NCBI RefSeq assembly: GCF_000281045.1
Contig: NW_008246084.1
Span: 346,411-410,410 of the forward strand
DNA from: Saprolegnia diclina VS20
Taxonomy: Eukaryota; Oomycota; Saprolegniomycetes; Saprolegniales; Saprolegniaceae
Length of the DNA: 64,000 nt
Direction: 5' to 3'
The position numbers were made by a program, and so were the translations under genes. Shown piece by piece: positions 39,846 to 50,441 of this stretch (the stretch's first letter is position 1; the number at the start of each line of letters is the position of its first letter). The notes below the pieces were generated by a model. The model was not told where the DNA came from. It ran no database searches and saw only the letters and a program-made list of their open reading frames with translations.

Positions 39846-42198
39846 TTAGAGGGCTAGGTTACTACTACTACTCGCATCAAAGACGACTTCGGGTGACTTT
39901 TCAAAGCCAGGTCGCGAATTGAACTCGTCCCATGTAGCGAGAAACTGAGCGAGCTGGGGCATGTCCGTGTGCTGCGGTATAACAAACGGTGCCGGTGCCA
40001 TTTGTGAGCGCTGTGCATAGTACGCTGGCGGCGGCGGACTCGCATACGCAAAGTGTGGCTGGTAGTTCAACGCGGCTTGTTGCCGCAAGAGACCATCGAG
40101 TTTGCGCGTCCCATCGAGCATTTGGCGCGCTTCAAGGCGCTGTTTAGCAAGCTGGAGCTTGTCTTGGTGCAACTGGTACGCCGACCGGTCGAGCGCGGCC
40201 TTTTCCCGTTCCAGCGCTTCCCGCTTCTGGTCGGCGTCGGTCGTGCGTTGCTTTGTCGATGCCATGAGCTGGTCGTACTTGGTCTTGAGCTCTTCGAGCA
40301 GCACCTTCTTCTCGTCCAGCTCCCGTACGATTTGCTAACAAGCAACAGCTCTTGCATTTCCTTTTGATGCATGAGGAGCGACCCACCGAATAGTTTTTGG
40401 ATTTCTCGAGCGTTGTGGCGCTGAGGTCGAGGAGCTCACGCTTGCGGCGACTGATAATGTCTTCGTCGCGCGTGAGATCGAGGAGTCGGGCGTTGTTGGA
40501 CTTGGCCAACGCTTCGACATGGAGCTCGTCTTGGACCTATGGCGTCGTCCATCGTCAGCACATATGTTGAAAGCTCATGCGACGTACGAGCTTGAGTCGT
40601 TTCTCTTCGAGTTGCGTGCGCAGAGCCTCGAGCTTCCCACGCTCGTCATCGAGTCGGGCGTTCTGAATCGCGAGGCCAGACAGAAGCTGCCGTCGCTGCT
40701 CGTCGATCGCGTCGCGTTCTCTGTAAATCTATTGGCACAAATTGGAAAACTGCGGTTGGTATGATTGAACCTTCATAGCTTCGTCTCGGATGCGCGTGTC
40801 GGCGCGCTCTTCGGCCTGGATGCGCAGCTCGTTGGCCATCGCCAAGCTCTACATCATCGCGTTCGACGTCTCGTTGTTGCTGTTGGTAGAGGAACCTTTT
40901 CATATCGCTCACGCTCGCGCCGGAACGCGGCTTCCAGGTCCTTTTTTTCTTGCAGCACCGCAGCCTCGAGCTTCTCGAAGCGCTCGCGCTGGGCCTCGAC
41001 GATGAGTCGGTGGTTCTCGGGCAACGCAACCTTCTCGACGTCCCGCTCCGTCAACGTCTTTTGCAGTGTCTCCTACATTATGAGGTAGTAGGCGTGATGG
41101 CACACAGCGCACACCTGCATGCACTGGAGCTGGATCGCACAGCGCTGCTCGACAACTTGAATTGCCACCCGGTGGTCTAATAGCGCTTGCTCGTATTTGT
41201 GCTGTGTTGCCTGCCGCGCGTCAACAGCAGCTTCGAGCTTGGCGTTGCCGCTGTGCAGATCCCCGAGACAATGCTGGTACATCTCGGAGAGCTGCAACTG
41301 GCGCTCTTCCAGTGTACGTCGATCGCGCTCCGTCCTGTCGAGTTTGGCTTGGAGTGTTTCGCACTCGACGACCTACATGCAAGCATCTCGTGTGGCAGCG
41401 GGGAATTGGCAAATGTACCTTGGCGACGAACGACGCCTCGAGCGCCACGTACTTGAGCTCGAGGTCGGTGAGTGCATTCTTTGTCGTCTGGAGCAAGAGT
41501 TCGTGCTGAAGCCGGCGCTCGTCGGCCCGCTTTTTCTTGAGCTGGAATTTCTCTTGGCGCAGCCGCTTCTCGTCGAGGTGCCGCTGCTGAGTGAAGCGCA
41601 GCTCGTTCTTGAGCTCGCTTGCCGCACGCAGCGCCATAGCGTGTTCGTGCTTGAGCACCTCGTTTTCATCGAGCAGCTGCGCTTCGAGTTGCCGAATGTA
41701 CTTGTTGGAGGTACTCGTACTGGTCACAATTGGCGGCGCCTCGTCGATGCGCTCGAGAATGCGAAGTTTTCCAGGCGACTGCGTCGCGGCTTGCTGCTTG
41801 AGAAGGAGCACGGGGTCGGGCGATGCGTGCGTTGGTGACGGTGGCCGCGTCGGCACGGAGAGGTTGACGTGGTGTCGCGGACTGCTCGCGCGGCTGTCAT
41901 TCTCAAACGACGCGTCACCATAGGCGTCCGACTTGGCGGCTTCGGACTTGGCGTCGTCGTTCTCAAAGTCATCGTCGTAGTCGTTCTCGTACTCGCTCGT
42001 GTCGCTTTTCGGCGGCGGCGGGGCTTTGACAGGCGGGGCTTTGGCTGGCGGAGCTTTCGGCGCTGCCTTGGCCTTGGGCGGCGACGGCGTTTCAAAGTCG
42101 TCTTCAAACTCGACGCTGTACGCATCGTCGTCACGGTCCTTGACGCTAAAGTCGCCATCGTCGGACGCGATCTCTTCCGCCTCTTCGTCGCTGTCCAT
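39846..42198 (-). CDS. Long coiled-coil protein, FBF1-like (transition fibre), about eight exons
   Basis: Exon 1 (41419-42198, 260 codons) is acidic and disordered (MDSDEEAEEIASDDGDFS; Pro/Ala/Lys repeats), then heptad-rich (YIRQLEAQLLDENEVLKHEH). Later exons are small and separated by introns of about 43-50 nt (GTACATTT…GTAG, GTGTGCGC…GTAG, GTTCCTCT…GTAG, GTTCAATC…ATAG). They continue the coiled coil: VVECETLQAKLDRTERDRRT, AQRERFEKLEAAVLQEKKDL, RERDAIDEQRRQLLSGLAIQ, REALEREKAALDRSAYQLHQ, DKLQLAKQRLEARQMLDG. The final exon ends in a tail (AQFLATWDEFNSRPGFEK). The order and the HQDKLQLAKQRL end recall Fas-binding factor 1, a distal-appendage/transition-fibre protein required for ciliary entry, but coiled coils mislead. 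Seven or more exon joins were checked only for frame. Confidence 0.5.
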
Positions 42199-43291
<1,093 letters not shown>

Positions 43292-43779
43292 GTTATGCGA
43301 CATACACTCGTCCTTTGGCACGCGCTCGAGCGGCGCGCGTTTGCTTTCTAGCCACCCAATCCTTGTAATACACCATGATTCGGTCGCGATGCGGCCGGCA
43401 TGAACTCGGCCTCCGTGTTCCGTCTCTATGTGTCTGTGACGACCGTCTTTGCCTTCCGATCCACCGTCCTCATTTCCTAGCCTCGGATTGTCGCTGCATG
43501 CGGATGCAGACGGCCCGCTTCTGTCTTCTCGCCCCGTATGAGCAAGTCGAAAGCAAGACCATGGATCCTGTCCATGGTCTTGCTTTCGACTTGCTCATAC
43601 GGGCAAAGCGTCGAGACGATGGATGATGGTAGTATGCATGTCGGCAACTACGTTGGGGACATGGCGTTTGGTCGTGAAGATGGCCGCGCCGGACCGCTGC
43701 AAGGAGGATGAGGGTGGGAAGGATGCTAGAGGAGAGGCAGCAAAACCGCTCGATGGAGCTTATGATTCCATTCGCGTTA
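43292..43779. other. Convergent intergenic region containing a perfect hairpin
   Basis: Between the Ub-eS30 stop and the stop of the minus-strand lipoyl-like gene. The only notable structure is the inverted repeat at 43533-43603; the rest holds no coding signal. Confidence 0.5.
43533..43603. repeat. Perfect 33-bp inverted repeat with 5-nt loop
   Basis: The left arm 43533-43565 (begins CCCGTATGAGCAAGTCG, ends CAAGACCATGGA) and the right arm 43571-43603 are exact reverse complements; the loop is TCCTG. As RNA it forms an uninterrupted 33-bp stem. Position is between two convergent genes. It could be a terminator-like or small-RNA-producing hairpin, a remnant of a miniature element, or a library artefact such as a chimeric read. 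Confidence 0.85.
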
Positions 43780-44533
43780 TTAAACTTGGTCGGCCGCGTG
43801 CTCTTCGACGAGATCCAAGCAGTTTTCGACAAAGAACTCCTTGTCAAAGGCGGCGCCGCTCTCGGCGAGGAAGCTGCCGCTGTAGACGCGGAGGAGCTCG
43901 GCGTCGTTCTTGCGCGCGAGCGATTTCAGAACCTTGTAGTCGCTCTCGGTCGGGAACGCGCCTTCCTTGTTGAGCTGGCTCAGCAAGCGCAGGAGGTCCG
44001 ACCCGTCCGTAATCGTTGTCGGGTCCACGACCACGGGCGTCGACGGCTTGTACTCTAGCCAAACACCGATCAACCTCATGAGATACACGCATGCGTCGAG
44101 GCGTACCTTCAATCTCACTTGGGTTCTCAGCGAGGGCTTGGATGAACGGCGCAATATCTTCCTCCTTGGGCACGATCACGGCGAGGACCTGGTTCGGTCG
44201 AACGTTCTCGGCGCCGGCGGGGACAACTACGATACAGCATTAGCCAACCTCGCCAGCATCGGGCCGCGTACAGATCTTGGCGAGGTAGCCCGCGTCGTCC
44301 GTCTCCATGCCAAAGATGAGCTCGGGGGTCTCAATGTCGCAGAGCGGACCGCCCGGCCCAACCTTCTGGCCCTCTTGCTTGTACCACTTGACGAGCTTGG
44401 AGCCCTCCATGACCTGCGTGAACTCGATGTCCATGAGGCGGAACTTGATGTGGTTCGGCAGCTTGGACGCGTGGCACCACCGGCGGCCAAGAAGCGACGC
44501 CATCGGCGCAGATCCACGGCGCAGGAACATCAT
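43780..44533 (-). CDS. Mitochondrial lipoyl-like domain protein lacking the lipoyl lysine, three exons
   Basis: Exons 44272-44533, 44107-44226, 43780-44054; introns 45 and 52 nt; 218 codons in frame. The N-terminus (MMFLRRGSAPMASLLGRRW) is Arg/Ser-rich without acids, a mitochondrial presequence. Residues about 28-95 align along the whole length of a lipoyl (E2-type) domain: FTQVMEGSKLVKWYKQEGQK, GPLCDIETPELIFGM, ETDDAGYLAKIFVPAGAENV, RPNQVLAVIV. At the lipoylation hairpin, where the family has I-E-T-D-K-A, this protein has I-E-T-P-E-L: the lysine is glutamate. The C-terminal 90 residues are helical and unknown (DGSDLLRLLSQLNKEGAFP, YKVLKSLARKNDAELLRVY). It may be a structural or regulatory partner of a 2-oxoacid dehydrogenase complex. 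It has no E2 catalytic domain and no peripheral subunit-binding domain. Confidence 0.75.
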
Positions 44534-45285
44534 CGCTTTCGGTCGACTTGGGAAAATGGCCCACGCAATCGGCCATTGATTGGTGCTTTCCACTGTACAC
44601 CGGTGTACATTCTTGGTCCTCCAGAAACACGCAACGCCCGACGCTATGCAGCTCATTCGACGCAGAATTCGTGCGTAGAGAATGCAACTGTGCTAGTACA
44701 AAGCTCTGTGCATGCAACGAACACTACCACGGTCACGATCTAGCACCATATCACGTCCTTTCCTATGTCGACAAAGTCTATCTCTGTAGAACGCCCACAT
44801 GGGCTGGCCTGGATACGAACTATGTACAAAAATTAGACGAGATTGACAAGCATTGCGACGACGAGCCGCAGCCGACACCTTGTGTACTGCAAGCGTGAGT
44901 ACATTGCATTGCAGAGGATCGACGTCGGGCGTGGTAGGCGGAAATTATTTTGTACACCGGGGCACAAGACGACGGTGTCTGTCGAACGTTAACCACATCG
45001 TATCCGGATGTGAAAAATAGGTCGCGCGAAACACACGTTTTTCACGCTCCACAACGGCATGAAGCTCGTCGCTCGATCCTTGGGGCCCGTCTGTGGTAGA
45101 AGGCGTGGGGCCTGTAGCCAACTCCTCGCAAAACATTAGTTGGCATCGGCGAATCGACTTGTCATTATGCTATGATGCATTGCCACTGGGATACGATCCA
45201 CATGCCTGCATCGCCCATCAGCACGCCACGTATGCCATCCGGATACCATCCGGCATGGCTTTCGTCTGGCCACTAGATCGCGTTC
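44534..45285. other. Divergent intergenic region
   Basis: A plus-strand frame at 44548-44898 (116 codons, Cys/His-containing) starts 14 bp from the lipoyl-like gene's start; its overlap with that promoter makes it doubtful. CCGGAT motifs are at 45001-45009 and 45237-45253, the latter pair just before the DUF4349 gene. Confidence 0.4.
45237..45253. promoter_or_regulatory. Paired CCGGAT motif upstream of the DUF4349 gene
   Basis: ATCCGGATA at 45237-45245 and CATCCGG at 45247-45253, 33-50 bp before the ATG at 45286. Confidence 0.5.
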
Positions 45286-46507
45286 ATGGCCCTGCGGCAG
45301 CGACGTTCTCCTTCCTCGACGACGACCGGCGAGACCGACACCCCGTCCTCTTCTTCGCCTCCACCTCGTCCAGCGCCACCGGCCTCCGCCTTTATGAAGA
45401 TCGCGACCAGCGTCTTTGCGCTCATCTTCCTCGCCTCGTGCGTGCACGGCGTGCTCCCAACTACGACCCTCATTGGCATTGGCGATACTACGACGGACTC
45501 GCCGGTCCGCCTCACGAGCGGTGCCAGCTTCCCGAGCGGCTCTCGCCGTATTTCCAATGAGGCTGGCACTCTGGCTTGGGCCTCGGGTCAAAGCGCATCG
45601 CCCTCTGCTTCGTCCGAGTCCGAGATGCTCATTTGGACCGCCGACATGACGCTTCGCGCCAAGCACGGCAGTGGCGCGTGGGACGCGGCGCGTGCACACA
45701 TCCAGTCGCATTTGCTTCTCCACGGCTTTCTCGAAGACGAGTCCGAGTCGGCGGATCGCTCCGAGTACAGATTGTACAGTGCAAATGTGCGCTGCGTATC
45801 GCGCTCAACCAACGCGACGATTCCATGCCCACAGGACGTTTACCTCGAGAATCACGAGCCGCCTGCGCGCCTTCGAACGTGGCACTTTACGTGGCGCGTC
45901 GAGGCCTTCCACGACAGGCTTCGCGCGCTGGAAGGCGTGCCAGACGTGGTGCCCAACACGACGGTCGCGTCCAAGCGCGTTACCCGCTTCGATGCGAGCG
46001 CCGAGTACATGGATGCGTCGGGGCGTAGTGCCACCTTGCGACTCACGCGGGCGGCGCTGGAGAAGCTCCTTGAGCAAGCGACGAACGTCCAGGAGATTGC
46101 GTCCATTGTCACGCAGGTCCAAGACGTCACCGAGAAGATCGAAGCCGCCGAAAGCAAGCTCCTGCGCACGTCGACTTCCGTGCGCCTCAGCAAAATCAGC
46201 GTCGACCTGGAAGAACACGACGCCGACGCGCGCGTCGTGGTCGTCGATGACCGTGGTCGGTCTTTCTCCTTTCTCGTTTCGGCTCGCTCATTTGCGCATG
46301 GGAATGGTAGCGCCGCCGAGCAAGTCGCGTTGGGCGGCCGCGTATGAGCGTGCGGTCGGCGTCCTCCAGCTATGCGGCAACCTCGCCATCGACGGCATCA
46401 TGCTAGCACTCGTCGTGGGGACACCGATGACGATCGTGCTGTGGCTCGGCTGGAAGCTCTTCGCTCGCCTGCGCCAGTCCGACGACCGCTACAACCGTCT
46501 CGCATGA
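45286..46507 (+). CDS. DUF4349-type membrane protein, two exons
   Basis: Exons 45286-46252 and 46311-46507 (intron 58 nt, GTGGTCGG…GTAG, phase 1); 387 codons in frame. After 36 mostly polar residues comes a hydrophobic span (KIATSVFALIFLASCVHG), a signal peptide or signal anchor; an alternative start at 45394 would make it N-terminal. Residues about 110-330 follow the bacterial DUF4349 plan: EMLIWTADMTLRAKHGSGAW, WHFTWRVEAFHDRLRALEGV, KRVTRFDASAEYMDASGRSA, LLEQATNVQEIASIVTQVQD, VTEKIEAAESKLLRTSTSVR, and a C-terminal transmembrane helix (GIMLALVVGTPMTIVLWLGW). DUF4349 is known chiefly from bacteria. The spliceosomal intron and local base usage show that this copy is a resident nuclear gene. 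Function is unknown; bacterial members are membrane lipoproteins with a periplasmic coiled domain. Confidence 0.75.
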
Positions 46508-46988
46508 TCCACCGCCTGATGTCCCATCAACGCATATTCAACGACATCTTGTTCGTCTTCTGTCCTACGTAGTATAATATTACTTGAACCCACCGCGAAT
46601 ACACGCACTAGCAACAGCCCATTCTACGGCGATCACAGGTGGTACGATACTAAGCCTGCAGCAGCGCCTCTTCGACGTTGCGGAGAAGCTACGTGCGCCA
46701 GCTGCAGGCCCGAGCACCCTCCGAGCAATGTCCTTCGTCATCGACATGATTGCCACCAAGCAGATCTTAGATCGACAACCAAGTGGTACGTTGAACTCAG
46801 GCTCGGGCCAGCAGCGCACGCGAAGGCTCAAGTGGGTGCTTCCTTCTCGCACCTCATGTCCGCTCGCACAATTCTCTCGCACAAATGCACTGGAACGCTG
46901 CTTACTCTTATACCTACCCAAGCACCACGTAGAAGTACCCCAAAATGCACCACGTCCCGGTCATCTTGTTGCCAACGACACTGAGATC
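46508..46988. other. Intergenic region, weak minus-strand frame
   Basis: A minus frame at 46580-46747 (55 codons, MSMTKDIARRVLGPAAGARS) begins like a mitochondrial presequence, but its second half is nondescript and a short intron may interrupt it. It is not called as a gene. No other signal. Confidence 0.3.
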
Positions 46989-47317
46989 TCACGCTTTGTC
47001 GAAGGTTGCCTCCAATGGTGTCGATCGACTCTTCGCGATCTTCCATGCAGCTATGATCGCCTGCGCATGAAGTCGCTCGACGACCTTTTGTCAAAGGTGT
47101 GATCTGAGCAAAGATCGCCACAGAAAACTGACACCTTGCCGTACCAGCCGAAGTCCCCCGACGCCTTTGTCGAGCCAATCGGAGCGCGCACGACCAGCTG
47201 CAGGTCCTTCCCCGTCGTCGTGTTGGCACATGGCGTCATTGTAGGGCCATGGGTGAACTTGAAGTTGGCCGACCAGATTGCCTTTCCCGGATCTTGGTCT
47301 TTTGTCGGGCAGCTCAT
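46989..47317 (-). CDS. Small hypothetical protein, two exons
   Basis: Exons 47135-47317 and 46989-47060 (intron 74 nt, GTGTCAG…GCAG); 84 codons in frame. Reads [20 protein letters not shown], then [20 protein letters not shown] and [20 protein letters not shown], ending [20 protein letters not shown]. Composition is protein-like, but no family is recognised. Doubt arises because its ATG lies inside the initiator of the divergent ALDH gene, only 20 bp from the ALDH start. It could instead be an internal part of a longer decayed gene. Confidence 0.4.
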
Positions 47318-47324
47318 TTTGCAA
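47312..47324 (+). promoter_or_regulatory. Canonical oomycete-type initiator of the ALDH gene
   Basis: GCTCATTTTGCAACCGACTT at 47312-47331: the TCATTTT initiator followed at once by a CAA flanking element, 14-26 bp before the ATG. It is the best match in the window to the classical oomycete Inr-FPR core promoter. Confidence 0.55.
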
Positions 47325-47337
47325 CCGACTTTGCTCC

Positions 47338-48946
47338 ATGCACGCCGTCTTTGCCCGCGCCGCCCGCCACAGCCTCGGCGCCCGCCGTCGCTTTACCCAC
47401 CATGCGCCCGCCGTCCACCAGACGCAGCTGCTCATCAACGGCGAGTTCGTGCCCGCGACGTCCGGCAAGACGTTCGACACGTTCAACCCCGCGACCGAGG
47501 CCAAGATTGCGAGCGTCCACGCTGCTGGCGCCGACGACGTTGACAAGGCCGTGCACGCGGCCCGTGACGCCTTTGACCATGGCCCGTGGCGCAAGCTCTC
47601 GGGCTCGCAGCGCGCGAATCTCATGCGCAAGTTCGCCGACCTCATCGAGGCCAACGCGGACGAGCTCGCGGCGCTCGAAGCACTCGACAACGGCAAGCCG
47701 TGCAGCGTCGCCAAGGGCGTCGACGTCGACCTCGCGATCAAGTGTATCCGGTACTACGCGGGCTGGGCCGACAAGATCACGGGCAAGACGATCCCGATCG
47801 ACGGGCCGTTCTTCTGCTACACCAAGGACGAACCGGTGGGTGTCTGCGCGCAGATCATTCCGTGGAACTTTCCGATCTTGATGGCGGCGTGGAAGCTCGG
47901 GCCGCTTCTCGCGACGGGTTGCACGAGTGTGCTCAAGCCCGCCGAGCAGACGCCGCTCACGGCGCTCCGCCTCGGTGAGCTAATCGTCGAGGCGGGGTTC
48001 CCGAAGGGGGTTGTCAATATCGTTCCGGGCGAGGGCGCTACGACGGGCCGGTACCTCGCGCAGCACCCGCTTGTCGACAAGGTCGCGTTTACGGGCTCGA
48101 CCGAGGTCGGCTTTGAGATCATGCGCCAGTCGCACCCGTCCAACCTCAAGCGCGTGACGCTCGAGCTCGGCGGCAAGTCGGCCAACATCATCATGCCCGA
48201 CGCCGACCTTGACCTCGCAATTGCGGCGTCGCAGGTCGGTCTCTTCCACAACCAAGGTCCGTTCCATCGTCCATGGGTATGATGGTCCGCTCATGACGTC
48301 TCTAGGTCAATGCTGCATTGCGGGCAGCCGCGTCTTTGTCCACGAAGACATTTACGACGAGTTCATTGCCAAGTCGGCGGTCGCGGCCGCCAAGAACGTC
48401 GTCGGCGACCCGTTCTGCGCCAAGACGACCCAAGGGTAGGATCGCATTTGCTATCATTTCTTATTTTTCATTTCGATGCGTAGACCGCAGGTCAACGAAG
48501 AGCAGTTCCGCAAGATCCTCGCCTACATTGAGACGGGGAAGCGCGAGGGCGCGCGGCTCCTCACGGGCGGCAAGCGCCATGGCAAGAAGGGCTGGTTCAT
48601 CGAGCCGACAGTCTTTGCCGACGTCGAGGACCACATGACGATCGCCAAGGAAGAGATCTTTGGTCCGGTCATGAGCATCCTCAAGTTCAAGGACGTCGAC
48701 GATGTGATTGCACGCGCGAATGCGTCCGAGTACGGCCTCGGCGCCGGCGTCGTCACCAAGGACATCAACAACGTCATGAAGCTCACCAACGGTCTCCGCG
48801 CCGGCACCGTGTACGTCAACTGCTACGACGTCTTTGACGCCGCGGCGCCGTTTGGCGGCTTCAAGAACTCGGGTCTCGGCCGCGAGCTCGGCGAGGCCGG
48901 TCTTCGCCCGTATGTCGAAAACAAGACGGTCATCATCAAGCAGTAA
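47338..48946 (+). CDS. Mitochondrial aldehyde dehydrogenase (ALDH2/ALDH1 type), three exons
   Basis: Exons 47338-48256, 48306-48435, 48484-48946; introns 49 and 48 nt; 503 codons in frame. It oxidises aldehydes to acids with NAD+. The N-terminus ([19 protein letters not shown]) is a mitochondrial presequence. The coenzyme fold is seen as [18 protein letters not shown] and [15 protein letters not shown]; the general-base glutamate is in [14 protein letters not shown]; the catalytic cysteine is in [14 protein letters not shown], created exactly across the first splice junction. The C-terminal [13 protein letters not shown] and [17 protein letters not shown] motifs are intact. Length equals human ALDH2 (517 with presequence) within a few residues. 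All key residues are present, so the gene should be active. Confidence 0.96.
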
Positions 48947-49022
48947 TTGGAATACGTGTCAATGTATATCTTGTCAGATACGATCTCCAGTGCCTTCGTT
49001 GACCAGCAATGACGTGGCACGC

Positions 49023-50285
49023 TCACGGCGCGATGAGCGCATATCCTTTTGCGGACGGGGAGCGCATGTCGCGCTTGGCGAGGATCGTAATGCCGTAGAT
49101 GGTCACGAGGACGCCAATGGGAAAGCAAATGCCTTGGGCGAGCGAGTAGCTTTTGAACTCTTCAAAGTACACGGCGCCGCCCAGCACGGAAAACGTGATG
49201 AAGAAGCACTACGCGTACGTCAGTCGCCTCGAAGTCTCCTCTCATGCTCGAACCGTAAAGACGGGCACGATGTAGAGCGAGTCAAAGTGCTTGAGCCCCA
49301 TCGCGAGCACATGCGTCTACGAAGCAAGATGATTGCATTGGGCTGCTGTACGGAGCCAAAGCAATCGACCTGCGTCGTGATCGTCACGGCCAGCGCGGCG
49401 AGGATCACAAACGACAGCACGTGGTTGAACTGGTTCTCGCCCGCAAACGTTTGCTTGATGAGCTCGCCCGTCGACTTGGCAAACATGACCGACTGCGCGC
49501 CGACGACGCCTACGCCGACGAGAATGTCGTTGATGTCTAGAGATGTAGGAGAAGGAACCGGACAAGGCGGCGTACGCGAGCGGGTGCCACTTGCGGTAGA
49601 CCGCGTACGCCTCGGACGACGCGCCGTGCGTGTGCAGCGCGGCCTCGGAGTTCGTCTTGAGGAGCGTGCTACCAACGCATGTGAGAACCTGCGCTATCGC
49701 AAGGCGCATACAAGAAGGCGATCATGAGCACGATAAAGATGGCGTAGAAGAGCATGTCCCAGCGCTTGTAGAGCGCAATGAGCTCGTCGAGCGTATACGA
49801 CGTGCTCTCGTGCGCGCCAAAGACGCAGACGATGATGGCGCCGATGCAGATAAAGATCGTGCCATACAGATCGTTCCGTGTCAGTGCTTCCTTGAGCCAA
49901 AAGTGCGCAAAAAAGATGTTGGCGACGAGCGTGAAGCTGCCGACGGGCATGATGACGCTCTACCGCGTGGTGATGCGCAGTACTCTTAGTGGGCGACGAG
50001 ACCTGCGCGGCGAACGAGAGCGCTGCAAAGTCGCCGATCGAGCCAACGATGACGCAGCTAATGCCGACCCACCACTGCCAGAGCGCTGTGTACGGGCGGC
50101 GGTCGGCCTCGGCGAGGTGCGCCTGGAGCGTGAACGAGTACTTTTGGATGTTGAGCCCCTGGAGAGGAGGCGCGTGTCGACGACGCGATGACAATGGTAG
50201 GACGTACAAAGTTGGAGAGCGTCGTGCCTACGAGGCAGACGCAGATGCCCGTCGCCAGGTCGTAGTTGGGCAGCCCCGTTGGCAT
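49023..50285 (-). CDS. NIPA-type magnesium transporter-like membrane protein (DUF803), about seven exons
   Basis: Multi-exon gene on the minus strand, starting MPTGLPNYDLATGICVCLVG at 50285. The first intron joins TTLSNF to GLNIQKYSFTLQ; another joins SFAAQ to SVIMPVGSFTLVANIFFAHF. Further conserved pieces are FWLKEALTRNDLYGTIFICI, GAIIVCVFGAHES, MLFYAIFIVLMIAFLYA, DILVGVGVVGAQSVMFAKS, SLYIVPVFTV, CFFITFSVLGGAVYFEEFKS and GICFPIGVLVTIYGITILAK. This order is that of NIPA1/NIPA2 (nine transmembrane helices; Mg2+ transport and endosomal location in animals). It ends with a short cytosolic tail RDMRSPSAKGYALIAP. Introns are 45-55 nt. Internal exon edges between 49200 and 49720 were not all fixed. 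Confidence 0.85.
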
Positions 50286-50441
50286 CGTCAATCGCGCAGT
50301 GCTGCCTTTTTATTTGCTGTTTATTTTATTTTATTTTTAATTCGTAGATTCGCTTCGTATCTCGAGAACCAGGTTCAACAACGTGGTGGGGTGCACGACG
50401 CGATCAATGGAATGGAAAGGATCAGGTCATTAGGAGACAAA

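Noticed and set aside
45286-46507. Bacterial contamination as the source of the DUF4349 gene
   Set aside because: The gene has a GT-AG intron, the host promoter motif, and sits between ordinary oomycete genes.
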